64,000 bases of DNA from Terfezia claveryi (Eukaryota; Ascomycota; Pezizomycetes; Pezizales; Pezizaceae), in contig WHUX01000086.1 of assembly GCA_015179025.1 (NCBI GenBank), positions 1 through 64,000 of the forward strand, given 5' to 3'. The notes under the pieces were generated by a model. It saw only the letters and a program-made list of their open reading frames with translations. It ran no database searches and was not told the origin of the DNA. Positions 21,021 through 31,031 of this stretch are shown one piece after another; the first letter of the stretch is position 1, and every line of letters begins with the position of its first letter. The position numbers were made by a program, and so were the translations under genes.

Positions 21021-21395
21021 ATGGTTGTAGTGGACAATATAGCCTATCGCTGCCTGGGTAGCTACTACGGATGGGTAATGCACCACGGTGTAGATGAGCA
21101 AGCAGTGGACGAAGCAATGGCCAGAGGGAAAGTGGTAGTCGAAAACGGGGAGCTGTCAGGCAGACTAATAACTGACGGGGGAAGCATCGAGCTGGGTGAG
21201 CTAAATCAACTAGTCCAACGAAAAAACGCCCTCATCCTCGGTATGGTCCCAGAGGATTTCATCGGAGATCGGATATGCGTCAACCCCCACCACTCTGGCT
21301 TCCCACGAGTCACGCGAGAGATGCATCACATGCTCACAGAAAGAGGCAGATGCACAAGTACACCAGGAGGCCAATGCTGCCTGGAGCTGGAATGA
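21021..21395 (+). CDS. Hypothetical protein, 124 aa
   Basis: A plus-strand ORF with balanced composition and no low-complexity bias: an N-terminal segment MVVVDNIAYRCLG, a charged middle (DEQAVDEAMARGKVVVENG) and a C-terminal part with VPEDFIGDRICVNPHH. I do not recognise a family. The terminal GGQCCLELE and a possible continuation in another frame (Arg-rich, to about 21470) suggest the annotated end may follow a frameshift. It could be the remnant of a longer host or TE gene. Confidence 0.3.
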   Translation: MVVVDNIAYRCLGSYYGWVMHHGVDEQAVDEAMARGKVVVENGELSGRLITDGGSIELGELNQLVQRKNALILGMVPEDFIGDRICVNPHHSGFPRVTREMHHMLTERGRCTSTPGGQCCLELE

Positions 21396-22480
21396 GGATG
21401 GGGAGGCGTCAGAGGAAGACTCGGATGAGGAGTCCTATACAGGCACAACGGTAGCCGACGCTAAAATGACGTTCTCCCTACTGGTACTACTTGTGTAATA
21501 CAGCTAGAATGTGTGCATACAATGTCTCTCCTCTAATGCTCCCCAGCGGCCTTTCTGTAATTTACACTCTCCCGCCGTCCTCGACCCAGTTTTGGATGCC
21601 ACAATATTATACTCTTGCTTTGACCAAACCATCTTCAATGTGACCAAGTTCCTTCTCAGCAACGCGCTGGTGTGCGTCGCCAAGCGCGTGAGTTCTTCAG
21701 TGCTCTGGAACTCGTATTTTGTGTCGCAGTAAGCAAACACTTAAGGGACCTTAGTCTGGCTTGCACTAGCCCCTCGTTAGGGACCTGAGAGTTTCTTATA
21801 TTCCCATCCAAATTCTATCGGGACCCGGACACGGTTCAGGGTTGCTTATATCGAGCTTCATTATATTAATGGGTATAAAATACATACCGCATATAAACCG
21901 CTCGTCCGATTGAATTGATATTGTATACATGTGCCGGATCAGTTACGATTGGTTAAACTGCCCCCACTTTGGAGTAGATCCCTCACAGGGATATCCGACA
22001 ACTTGCGCTTAATACGAGGCTACGCCTCAACGACTTTCGGACAAACTTTTCGAAATAAAGAAGGGCTATTATATAAATATTTATTCGAAGCTAGGAAACC
22101 TACCTAGCTACATGATACAGAGAGTTTTTGACCACCGCTATTAGTAAATATCGGTAAACCAGACAACCAATACATCACTACATCCATCAACTACTTTGTG
22201 ATCAGTAACAATCACTGCTGGTGGAAAACAATGTCTTATTCAATCAACCCAGCAGATGATCCGAAATTCAATGAGAAAGTGAAAGGAGGGGACAAAAGCA
22301 CAAGAACTCCATCAGTGCTGATAATGAGTATTGATGTGAGTAGTTACAATAAGTTCTTGAGTTTATTTGTGGGGTGGCGGGCTATGTTCTTTTCGTACTA
22401 GCATTTCTTTTATACTTAGTTCCTTTATCCACTTCGGGTTACTGTTGTAGATACTTTACCAGAACAGGGCAACGGGTGCC
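21396..22480. other. No supported gene
   Basis: Short overlapping ORFs on both strands (21504-21740, 22198-22401) have no recognisable motif. The sequence is unremarkable and moderately AT-rich. Confidence 0.5.
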
Positions 22481-23861
22481 TAGCAAAGCGAATAAGAGGC
22501 TTAACGAGCAAAGGAGAGGTTTACCGGGTTAACGAGCAAAGACGAGCTTTACCGGCTTAACGAGCAAAGACGAGCTTTATCGAGCTTAACGAGCAAATAA
22601 GAGGTTTATAGAGGTTAACGAGCAAAGCAGAGGTTTACCGGCTTTACCAGCTCAATGAGCAAAACAGAGGTTTACCCGGTTTAATGAGCAAAACAGAGGT
22701 TTACCGGCTTAATGAGCAAGACAGGACAGTAAGACAGTACCTGCGTCCTGCTTGCTCTGAATTTGCATTTGAAAGCGAGTGTATTCCTTGGATGTTTGAG
22801 ATATTGACTAATCAACTAATAGCGGAATGTGTGCAAGAAATCAAGAAGAGGGTGACTGAGGCGCTCAAATCTATACAACAAATATATAAAGGAGGATATG
22901 GGGGGCCAGGTGTTTGTATTGGCGCTCTTAGGGCCATTGTATACTGCAAAATATCGGTTGACATGTGAAAAATTTCGGTTGCTACCCCAAAATATCGCTT
23001 GTCCACCTCCAATCAACGCTATATTCTGAGCGGAATGCGCAGACACATGTAAGGAGGTTAACTACGTGAGTGTCGAGGATTTTTCAAGAGATGGAAGGCT
23101 TTGGGCGAGACCGAATGCAAAAGCGGGAGAGAACCCTTCTGCTTGGGAAAAGAGCGCAACTGGACAAACTAGACTGCAGAAAAGAGGGGAAGGAGACTTT
23201 CGAGGCCGTGAGAACGTGGATTGATGCCCCAGATCTAGCCTAGCAATGGGGCCCTCTACCTATCATTCTTGAGGTTAGAGACAATGGCCGGAATACCGAA
23301 GAGTATGTTCGATCTACGTCACACCCCTGAGGTCTGGGCTAAGTCATTATCGGCATATGGATAGCTGCTTCTTAAGAAGAAATGGTATATTACGATTGTC
23401 GACAATGATATATGTTGGGTTGTTGACTTTTGGGTTGTTGACTTCAAGCGAGGGTTAGTATTGCATAATGACATGTGTGGGGTTATTGACTGAAAGCGAG
23501 GGTCATGGCACAATAACATGTTTGCGCAGCCTTGTTGTGCTGGGTATATTGATATGATGCCGGGGATTGTTATATAAAGGACACTCCATATCTAGACCGA
23601 GAAGGCAGGACGCACTGGCAGGTACTGTCTTACTGCCATGTCTTGCTCATTAAGCCAGTAAACCTCTTCTTTGCTGGTAAACCTCTTCTTTAGCTCATTA
23701 AGCCGGTAAACCTTCTCTTTTGCTCATTAAGCCGGTAAAGCCGGTAAACCTCTGTTTTGCTCATTTAAACCTCTTCTTTAGCTCATTGAGCCGGTAAACC
23801 TCTGTTTTGCTCATTGAGCTGGTAAAGCCGGTAAACCTCTGCTTTGCTCGTTAAACCGGTA
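22481..23861. mobile_element. Fold-back structure with inverted minisatellite arms
   Basis: The left arm (22481-22751) is about nine imperfect ~28-bp units containing TTAACGAGCAAAG and GAGGTTTACCGG. The right arm (23604-23861) is the same array in reverse complement (CCGGTAAACCTC, TTTGCTCATTAA). The inner edges also match: GACAGTAAGACAGTACCTGC-like sequence at about 22725-22743 is mirrored at 23609-23636. The 852-bp centre has no recognisable transposase; it has three ~22-bp repeats (AAAATATCGGTTG type, about 22948-23003) and a TATA-like GTTATATAAAGG at 23570. Long inverted arms built of tandem repeats are typical of Foldback-type elements; assignment to that class is inference. Confidence 0.6.
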
Positions 23862-23985
23862 TGAACAGCCCAAATATGCATGAAAAGCCTTCATATGAAC
23901 AGCCCCGACATGCATGAAAATACACAATACGGAGTATGAACACCCCAAATATGCATGAAAACACACAATATGAACAGCCCGAATA
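23861..23985 (+). repeat. Short tandem repeat, TATGAACAGCCC type
   Basis: Four imperfect units of TATGAACAGCCC followed by AAATATGCATGAAAA(C/G)-like sequence, directly abutting the right arm of the fold-back structure. Confidence 0.7.
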
Positions 23986-24439
23986 ACCAGACTATGACCT
24001 CTCAACCACGCAAAGACACAGAGGTGTCACCAAATATGACTATTGCATAGCGCATCCTTAGCGAGGCTGGTATATTACAGCTAGGTGGCAATGAATTTGG
24101 TACCCCGCATAAAAGGGGCGGGTATGCAGCGCGCTTGACTCAGATTTAATGCATCGAACGCGGCTAGCACGTTTGTGGGTGAATGTCTTACCCCCCTTAA
24201 CCAGCAACCAAATACCTAGCTGCCGGTACCAGACAGATCATGAACCTTAGAGTAAAAGCCTCTGATTCCTCCTATATATCATGTCAGAACCTAATCTATC
24301 TACAGTTCAATTTATAATAGATATAAATAACAAATATCTCTAATAGGCCAAAGTTCGCTGCTGCCGCTGCCTATATAGTATGTGGGTTGGTTAGCATCTA
24401 TAGCAACTAAAGAATAAGGAAGTGAGGTACTTACTTTTA

Positions 24440-25135
24440 TTGCCAGCCCTCCCCGCCAGCCCTCCCCGCCAGCCAGCCCTCCCCTCTGCACCAGCCCTCC
24501 CCTCCCCGCCAGCCTTCCTCACCAGCCCTCTCCACCAGCCAGCCCTCCCGCCAGCAGCCCTCCCCTCCCCCGCCAGCCCTTCCCTGCCAGCAGCCTCAAA
24601 CAAAAGAAAACAAATACAAAGAAAATAGGCCTCCCCGCCAGCCCTCCCCGCCCGCCAGCCCTCCCGCTAGCAGCCCTCCCCTCCCCTGCCAGCCCTCCCC
24701 CACCAGCCAGCCCTCCCACCAGCAGCCCTCCCCTCCTCCGCCAGCCCTCCCCACCAGCAGCCTCAAACAAAAGAAAACAAATACAAAAGAAAACAGCCCT
24801 CCCCACCCAGCTCTCCCCCGCCAGCCCTCCCTTGCCAGCCAGCCTTCCCCGCCAGCCCTCCCCACCAGCCCTCCCCTGCTAGCTCTCCCACTAGCTCTTC
24901 CACCAGCTCTTCTACCAGCTCTTCCACTAGCTCTCCCTCCTGCCGCCAGCCAGCTCTTCTGCCAGCTCTTCCGCCAACTCTTCCACCAGCTCTTCTGCCA
25001 GCTCTTCTACCAGCTCTTCTGCTAGCTCTACCACCAGCTCTACCACCAGCTCTTCTGCCAGCTCTTCTGCCAGCTCTTCTACCAGCTCTTCTGCCAGCTC
25101 TTCCGCCAGCTCTCCCGCTAGCTCTACCACTGCGA
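24440..25135. repeat. Pyrimidine-biased minisatellites (CCAGCCCTCCC and CCAGCTCTTCTG types)
   Basis: From 24440 to about 24885, imperfect CCAGCCCTCCCC(G)-type units; a ~150-bp block including CAGCCTCAAACAAAAG and AAACAAATACAAA recurs at about 24590-24625 and 24760-24795. From about 24885 to 25130, a 12-bp array of CCAGCTCTTC(T/C)G units. Long open frames here (Gly/Arg-rich or Glu/Leu-rich on the minus strand) result from period-12 repeats and are not taken as genes. Confidence 0.9.
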
Positions 25136-25654
25136 ATTAAATTCCTCCCATGAATGCTGGTACTCCAAATCAGGTATTTCTGAATCAGGTATTGTAGAAA
25201 TCTCCATATCAAACAAATCAAAGTGGTCCATAGACCCTAGATCAGAGTCGACCCAACTATCAGCCCACCTAACCTTTTTCTGAATTGGCTGACTCAGATA
25301 GACCAGTTGTGGTGCTTGCCTTGCAGCTGGAAAATGCACCAATTGGTCATCGCAATATTGTGAGACCCATTCCTTGATTCTTACACTCAGACCTTCACAA
25401 CTTGGATTTACTTGTTCCTAACGAAATCAGTGATCTAGTTCTACCAGAAGTTGACAATCTACTGATCTCTGTATTAGATCGACTCGGATAGGGGTAGTGG
25501 TAGTAGTGGAGGTAGTGGTAGTAGTAGTGGTAGTAGTAGTAGTGGTGGTAGTGGTGGTAGTGGTGGTAGTGGTGGTAGTGGTAGGATTCGTGATAGTACT
25601 AACCACGTGAGTGGTCAATAAGACAAGAAGAATGGCAATGATATAGAAGTACAT
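25124..25654 (-). pseudogene. Minus-strand ORF with signal peptide and poly-Thr tract, two internal stops
   Basis: ATG at 25654-25652 opens MYFYIIAILLVLLTTHVVS, a good hydrophobic signal-peptide-like segment, followed by about 30 Thr codons encoded by a trinucleotide array, then PIRVDLIQRSVDC. A TGA and a TAG at about 25429 and 25417 interrupt the frame, which then stays open in the same phase (SCEGLSVRIKEWVS, QKKVRWADSW, an acidic C-terminus) to 25124. Same-phase continuation through two RIP-type stops suggests one decayed gene. The architecture would suit a mucin-like secreted or wall protein, but I do not recognise a family and the array could be incidental. Confidence 0.35.
25493..25585. 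repeat. GGT/AGT trinucleotide microsatellite
   Basis: An uninterrupted array of GGT, AGT and GTG triplets; it encodes the poly-Thr tract of the minus-strand ORF. Confidence 0.9.
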
Positions 25655-27796
25655 GTTGATGTGTGTTAGAGATATTCTATAATACAGTATGATATTGCAG
25701 TATTGTGCAATAGAGAATGTTATAGTATAGAGGATGTTGTGCTATAGGGGTAGCATGTTGACGCATAAATGCCTACGCTATCATACGAGAGGCCAGTGCC
25801 AGCCAACGTTGGTGTTATTACTGCCTACTAAACATTAGCACTAAACCTATAATATGCGCGCTAAACCTATAATATGCATGCTAATGCAAGACTCTTATAC
25901 AGGGGAGGTACCAAATTCATTGCCACCTAGCTGTAGAACGTATTGCCACTCTAAGCTGGCATAGCCGAGCCTGCAGCCACATGGTGCATATGTCTCAAGT
26001 CTGAAGCATAGGGGTAATCACGTCAAAAACTTGTTCATGCACACCTCAGGCATGAGACTTGGCACAACTACTAAAGTACTGGGAACGGTCCAATCCCCAG
26101 TCTAATGGTACTGATAGTTTGGGATCCTCGGGTTATCACCTGACTTCAATTACAAATCAACTAAGCCTGTGGGTAGAAATGCTTCCCGCATAACTAGACT
26201 ACTCTCCACACTTACATAATACAGGTTTATTGACTACATGGCTAAGACTTTGAATTATGATAGTCCGAACATAGTCTCATGCTCTGAACATAGTCCTTAT
26301 TCAGCCCTTTCAGTCTCAGATGAATGGGTTTCCCAGTAAATGAATAAGAGTATTGAGTGCTACTTGATCAGACTCAAATAAACAAGTCCTCCGATAAATC
26401 AATACATGTATTAAGCAATACATGTGTTAAGCACTACTTGATCAGCTATACAGACCAGTACTCGCTAACTCACTAGCCATGTTCAGTGTACTCATCACTA
26501 TTAAACCAGTTGAGTATTGATTAGGATTTTCAAAAGTTACCCTGAACTCTCCAATACTATTCAATAGTATTGACTACATTAAGCTACATCAAAATACTAA
26601 ATACTCTAATCATGGTTAGTAGTGTTGAACAGTTTAAATACTGATTAGCTACTAGAAATGGCAAAGATAAAACAGCACAAGTCTGATGGAGGTGGGAGGT
26701 ACTCGCGTTATTAAAGCTTAGGTGTTATATTGTAATTTGATTAATTGGAGGCCTACTAATATATATAGTTGGTACCAGCTAGACTAATCATTAGTCTAGT
26801 TAGTAATCAGTGTTACAAAAATTACTGTATTAGGAAATCGTACCTGTACCTTTAAATGAACATTCCAATATGTACAGACTTTATCCTTTGTAATATATAT
26901 ATTATGATATTATAGGAATACATACATTCGCTACTAGTATATATAGTAGAAGTTCATACATTTGAAGCTAATAGATATTGTATAGAATTCACGTATCAGG
27001 CCCATCATATATATTCGGAACCTATATACTCACAGCCTATATATACTATAGGAATCCAAGTACCAAAGCCAGAGCTTGGAATATATACATAAGCCGAGTC
27101 TGATCAAGACTAAATAATCAAATTATGATAACAATAGAACTCAATTATATGGAACAGGCTTATCTCTGGAATCGCAAATTTTCTTTGTAGTGTATTGAAT
27201 AGGCTGGTACTGATGAATCTAGTATAAATATCAGGATTAGTGTAGTTGGAAGATATATTCTTTGATACATATAACAGCCTAAGTTCAAATCCTTATGGAG
27301 AGATTATTTTTTTATCTTTACCATTTTAAACTAATCAGTATTCAAACTGTTCAACACTACTAACCATGATTAGAGTATTTAGTATTTTAACATAGCTTAA
27401 CATAGTCAATACTATTGAACAGTATTGGAGATTCAGGGTAATTTTTGAAAATCCTAATCAATACTCAACTGGTTTAATAGTGATGAGCACACTGAACATG
27501 GCTAGTGAGTTAGCGAGTACTGGTCTGTATAGCTGATCAAGTAGTGCTTAACATATGTATTGCTTAACACATGTATTGATTTATTGGAGGACTTGTTTAT
27601 TTGAGTCTGATCAAGTAGCACTCAACACACTTATTTATTTACTAGGAAACCCGTTCATCTGAGCCTGAAAGGGCTAAATAAGGACTATGTTCGGAGCACG
27701 AGACTATGTTCGGACTATCATAATTCAAAGTCTTAGCCATGTAGTCAATAAACCCGTGTTATATGAGTGCGGAGGGTAGTCTGGTTATGCGGGGGG

Positions 27797-27904
27797 AGAC
27801 TAATGCAGAGTAGTCTCATGCCAAGCCTCTACGAGCAAAGTTAGCTTCGTATTTGCTGAGAATGCGAAGCTAACTTTGCTTGTAGAGGCTTGGCATGAGA
27901 CTAA
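27797..27904. mobile_element. Hairpin MITE with 10-bp target duplication (MULE-like)
   Basis: Arms 27811-27852 and 27862-27903 match at 40 of 42 positions (TAGTCTCATGCCAAGCCTC at the outer end) around a 9-base loop. ATGCGGGGGG flanks the insertion at 27787-27796 and 27905-27914; the opposite arm of the host element has this site once. A 9-11 bp duplication is characteristic of Mutator-like elements. Confidence 0.75.
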
Positions 27905-28052
27905 ATGCGGGGGGCATATCTACCCACAGACTTAGTTGATTTGTAATTGTAGTCAGGTGATAACCCGGGGATCCCAGACTGTCAGTACTATTAGACTAGG
28001 GATTAGACCGTTCCCAGTACTTTAGTGGTTGTGCCAAGTCTCATGCCTGAGG

Positions 28053-28492
28053 TGTTCATGCACAAGACTTTCAACTGTCACACCTTGGCACTTGGCAAAC
28101 ACCTCCATTGGCCAACTTCCATTGTGGCGTCAATAGAAGTTTGTATGTTCGAACCATACGAAATCGTATGGTTCCAAAGTTCCAACATTCCAAGTTCCAA
28201 TCTCTGCATCTGAAACACCATAAATATGGCGAATATGTGAGAGACCACGAGTCCATGATGCTTGCGAAACAATGCAAAGAACGCAGTCTCAGGGTATTCA
28301 TAATAAGGGTCAAGGACATCAATATCATGCCTACCTACTGGCATCATGGGAAATATATCGGTGGGTAGCAATGATATCTTGCACCTCAAGAAGATCCGCT
28401 ATGCTTTTCTTCTACTTTGAATTGAGGCAATCACGTCTAGTAGACTATCTTGGCTAGCTTGTGGCTTGTACTAAAAAATTTGTGCATGAACA
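28053..28492. mobile_element. 440-bp insertion with 13-bp inverted ends
   Basis: TGTTCATGCACAA (28053-28065) and TTGTGCATGAACA (28480-28492) are perfect inverted repeats. The enclosed sequence is absent from the equivalent place in the left arm of the long-TIR element. Part of the terminal motif already exists in the host arm, so the boundaries are uncertain by about 10 bp. A 103-aa minus-strand ORF inside (28078-28389) has no recognisable motif. Confidence 0.5.
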
Positions 28493-28599
28493 AACTTGAA
28501 CAAATTTTTGACGTGATTACCTCTAACATTGGGCTTTGCAACCACAACACAACACAGCAGCTTCAACCTAGGTGAGAGGCCTGCGACAAGTGTACGCGT

Positions 28600-28925
28600 A
28601 GCTAACCTATGTCACAGAGTTCTTCAGGAATATCGACACAGCGATGCGTCCAATATTGACACTCCAATATGTGCACGCGTGGGTGAGCCATCTGCAAGTT
28701 CAGGTGCGACATAGGTGAGAGCAGTGCCAGACCTCCGTTCACAAGCTTCTGGTAGCGAGCGAGCAGGTTCAGGTGATATAGGTGAGAGCATTGCCAGACC
28801 TCCGATATGTGCACGCACAACTAACCCATCTCACAGGCTTCTGGAAGTGAGCGAGCAAGTTCAGGTGATATAGGTGAGAGCATTGCCAGACCTCCGATGC
28901 GTGCACGCACAACTAACCTATCTCA
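28600..28925 (+). repeat. ~96-bp tandem repeat
   Basis: Two clear copies and one degraded copy of a unit containing GGTGATATAGGTGAGAGC, TTGCCAGACCTCCGAT and GTGCACGCACAACTAACC (starts near 28660, 28765 and 28857). Confidence 0.8.
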
Positions 28926-28934
28926 CAGAGTTAA

Positions 28935-29130
28935 GCAGCAGTTGCCATGGCTCCGCTCTCTCCATTCCCATGGCTCCGCCGTGTCCATTTCCATGGCTCC
29001 GCCGTATCCATTTCCATTGGTCCAAGGTCTGCATTTCCGTGGCTGCGATCTCTGGGCTCCGAAGTCTCTATTTCCATGGCCTTAGTCTCGGCATTTCCCT
29101 AGCTCCGACATCTGCATTTCCATGGCTGCG
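28935..29130 (+). repeat. 24-bp minisatellite (CCATGGCTCCGCC type)
   Basis: About eight imperfect units of TTCCATGGCTCCGCCGTGTC. The open frame through it (28874-29176) is repeat-driven. Confidence 0.85.
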
Positions 29131-29339
29131 ATGTAGCCTGTGGTTGGTGGGTCTACGTTACTGGGAGGCAATATAGGCAGCGATTGCCACGTAATATGTG
29201 GAGGTGGATCGAGGTGGACGGAGGTTCTACCACTGCTTCCGATGGGATAACCTTTTATGTACATAAACATTTCACAATACTATTGACATTTGCAATGCTT
29301 CTTTGCAGCGCAATTCATTGGACGTAACAGGATTCCATT

Positions 29340-29717
29340 GTGGGGAAGCTAAAGATCCATTCGTTCCGGACTGAACAACTAAGGCAAGGTTGGAGAACCA
29401 ACCCACCGAGAAGGGCTGCGTCTCATACTATGCCTGGGCGTCTGGGAGACACCAGAGTTACCAAGCGCCATATGCTCAAGGGAGGCCATCCGGACGCCAG
29501 AGGCTCACGAGAGGTTGTCCGGACGCCAGAAGCTCAACGGGAGGTCGTCCGGACGCCAGAAGCTGAAGGGGTGTCGTCCGGACGCCAGAAGGGCAACAGA
29601 GGTCTTCCGGACGCCCTTGAGCCGGAGGAGGTGTCTCTGGGCGACAGCGGTCCGGACGTAGTCGTCCCCAAGTGGCACAAAGGCTCCACGGCGCCCAGGG
29701 CGTCGGACGCCAATTAG
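29340..29717 (+). CDS. Repeat-bearing ORF, 125 aa, function unknown
   Basis: The ORF holds about four 30-bp direct repeats (GTCCGGACGCCAGAAGC core, about 29488-29620) in frame, giving a 10-residue repeat of the form REVVRTPEAQ. A period that is a multiple of three is compatible with coding but also expected by chance one time in three. GC-rich relative to its surroundings. No family recognised; it ends 60 bp before the nuclease-like gene and could be an upstream exon or a plain minisatellite. Confidence 0.25.
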   Translation: MGKLKIHSFRTEQLRQGWRTNPPRRAASHTMPGRLGDTRVTKRHMLKGGHPDARGSREVVRTPEAQREVVRTPEAEGVSSGRQKGNRGLPDALEPEEVSLGDSGPDVVVPKWHKGSTAPRASDAN

Positions 29718-29777
29718 GCAAACTCAAATCGTTCCTGATGGGAGAATGCAGAGAATAGCATTGAAGCAGAGGCGATC

Positions 29778-30329
29778 TTGAAGGCCGATGACACCAAGGA
29801 AGAGGTATATAGGGAGATCACTCGATATATTCGAGTCGAAGGGTACCCTACGGAAGCAGAGCGGACATTTAAAGAATCCAGCATCACTCATCTGGTTTTT
29901 GCAACGATATATCCAATAATCGACGACTTTATACGTAAGACCGGACGCAAAAACCTACGCTTACGAAGCGAGAAAGAGATTCTCTTTCAAGATGGGGAGA
30001 CAGGAGGTGAGGAGGAATTTGTCGTAATGGATTTGATATCAGTGGAAGCAGAAAAGTATGTTTTCGTTGTAGAAGCAAAGAGCAGATCTCTTGGAAAGGC
30101 GGTTAGGTAGTGCACGCTGGCGATGAAAGATATGAGAGATGGCAATGGTGAAGGCAAGGTTTATGGCTTTGTTACGACGGGGGAGATCTGGCAAATGCTC
30201 GAATACGATGGCAAAGTGCTTTGGAAGACAAATAGCATTGTCGTGTTATTTGATTCAATGGATGAAGAAAAAGAGAGGTGGGTGAAGGAGGGCTGTGTTG
30301 GTGGATTGCATCAACTTTGCATTGAGTAA
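29778..30329 (+). pseudogene. PD-(D/E)XK nuclease-like protein, one nonsense codon
   Basis: Apart from one TAG (30108-30110) the frame is open over 183 codons. The N-terminal half is helical (DDTKEEVYREITRYIR). The core has FVVMDLIS, then VFVVEAKSRSLGKAVR: a D followed about 20 residues later by E-A-K on a hydrophobic strand, then a helix, as in REase-fold nucleases. The stop falls where the family usually has Gln (CAG to TAG), again RIP-like. After the stop the strand YGFVTTGEIWQMLEYDG is typical of the C-terminal part of these domains. In fungi such domains occur as nuclease tips of Crinkler-type proteins; a CRN-like gene lies 700 bp away in convergent orientation. Confidence 0.6.
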
Positions 30330-31031
30330 TGGAGGAATTGTGAAGAAGGATGTGGTTGTCGGATAAGTTTTTATTTTGTTTTATGGTCGGTTCCTTTTTG
30401 TTGCGTTGTGTTCTTATTATTTATTTAGGGGGGCCCCGCCGGAGGGGCATAGCCTGTTCTACAATGGAGTTTATTTTATTTGTTATAAACCTCAACTCTT
30501 TCTCGTCCGCGGATCGATATCCTTTCTTCCACAAACAAAAAAATAATTAATTAACCTCCGTACCCGCGAAACAAACAATAAACTCTTATCAAACTCCTCC
30601 CACAAAAATAAACAATAACCCGGAAGCCGTAAACGCCAAACAACTACTTTTCTCCGACACACCTTTCCGGAATATTGCTAACTGCCTTGTTTCGTATGTC
30701 GTGTTTCGCTTTCGCCTACATTCAATATACCTTCTTAGCCTTCCGTAAATCACACATTCTCCTGTCTTTTGCCTTTGTCGCTTCCTTTACTTCTCCCATT
30801 TCACACAACCCATATCACTTTTTCACATCATACAACCTCAAGTTAAACTAACCTTCATTTCCTTTCCAGCTCCTTGCACATTGTTTTCACATCATCAATC
30901 ACTCGGCGTAGTCGTTCCTCTCCTTCTGCAGTCAAAATATCCAGACCCCATCGCTCCGCTGGAGTTGTATCAATTGTGAAATCTGGGCTGCTCGGAATAG
31001 CCTTTGGCATGATTTCGTGGGTTTCCTTGGT
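30330..31031. other. Intergenic region between convergent nuclease genes
   Basis: Mostly AT-rich with pyrimidine runs. A GC-rich GGGGGGCCCCGCCGGAGGGGC near 30429 can fold. No ORF of note. Confidence 0.6.

Larger units (their letters stand above)
24077..25934. repeat. Region bounded by a perfect 28-bp inverted repeat
   Basis: ACAGCTAGGTGGC continuing to GGTACC at 24077-24104 is the exact reverse complement of 25907-25934. Homology does not clearly extend beyond these 28 bases. The 1.8 kb between holds low-complexity arrays and a minus-strand ORF relic. Either the ends of a degenerate TIR element or two copies of a smaller element in opposite orientation. Confidence 0.5.
26017..28517. mobile_element. 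Non-autonomous long-TIR element (2.5 kb), TA target
   Basis: The outer ends ATCACGTCAAAAA (26017) and TTTTTGACGTGAT (28517) are inverted and flanked by TA on both sides. Inverted homology continues for about 650 bp on the left (to 26672) and from 27311 to 28517 on the right; for example ACTTGATCAGCTATACAG near 26442 is mirrored near 27520. The 638-bp centre (26673-27310) has no ORF. The right arm carries two insertions missing from the left: a 108-bp hairpin MITE (27797-27904) and a ~440-bp segment (28053-28492). TA duplication and TIRs suggest Tc1/mariner-type mobilisation by a transposase encoded elsewhere. Confidence 0.75.

Noticed and set aside
21504..21740. Opposing 73- and 78-aa ORFs
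   Set aside because: Mirror frames of the same sequence, no motif, no splice or promoter context to choose between them.
23395..23590. Possible LTR (TGTTGGGTTGTTGAC start, TATATAA near 23571)
   Set aside because: No partner LTR, no PBS and no target duplication found; kept only as a TATA-like motif in the fold-back centre.
22481..23861. CRISPR-like array (regular repeats)
   Set aside because: Units are contiguous with no spacers, imperfect and mirrored by an inverted array; genome is eukaryotic.
24391..25221. Long Gly/Arg- and Glu/Leu-rich minus-strand ORFs
   Set aside because: Produced by 12-bp and CCCTCC-type tandem repeats that are open in several frames; no non-repetitive coding sequence.
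27231..27302. tRNA-like sequence in the centre of the long-TIR element (A-box TAGTGTAGTTGG, B-box GTTCAAATC, correct spacing)
   Set aside because: The acceptor stem does not pair and the T stem pairs poorly; at most a decayed tRNA pseudogene or chance Pol III boxes.
28078..28389. 103-aa minus-strand ORF with an opposing plus-strand ORF
   Set aside because: No recognisable motif, both strands open, lies wholly in a 440-bp insertion; not annotated as a gene.
28874..29176. 100-aa plus-strand ORF
   Set aside because: Coincides with the 24-bp minisatellite; open by periodicity only.
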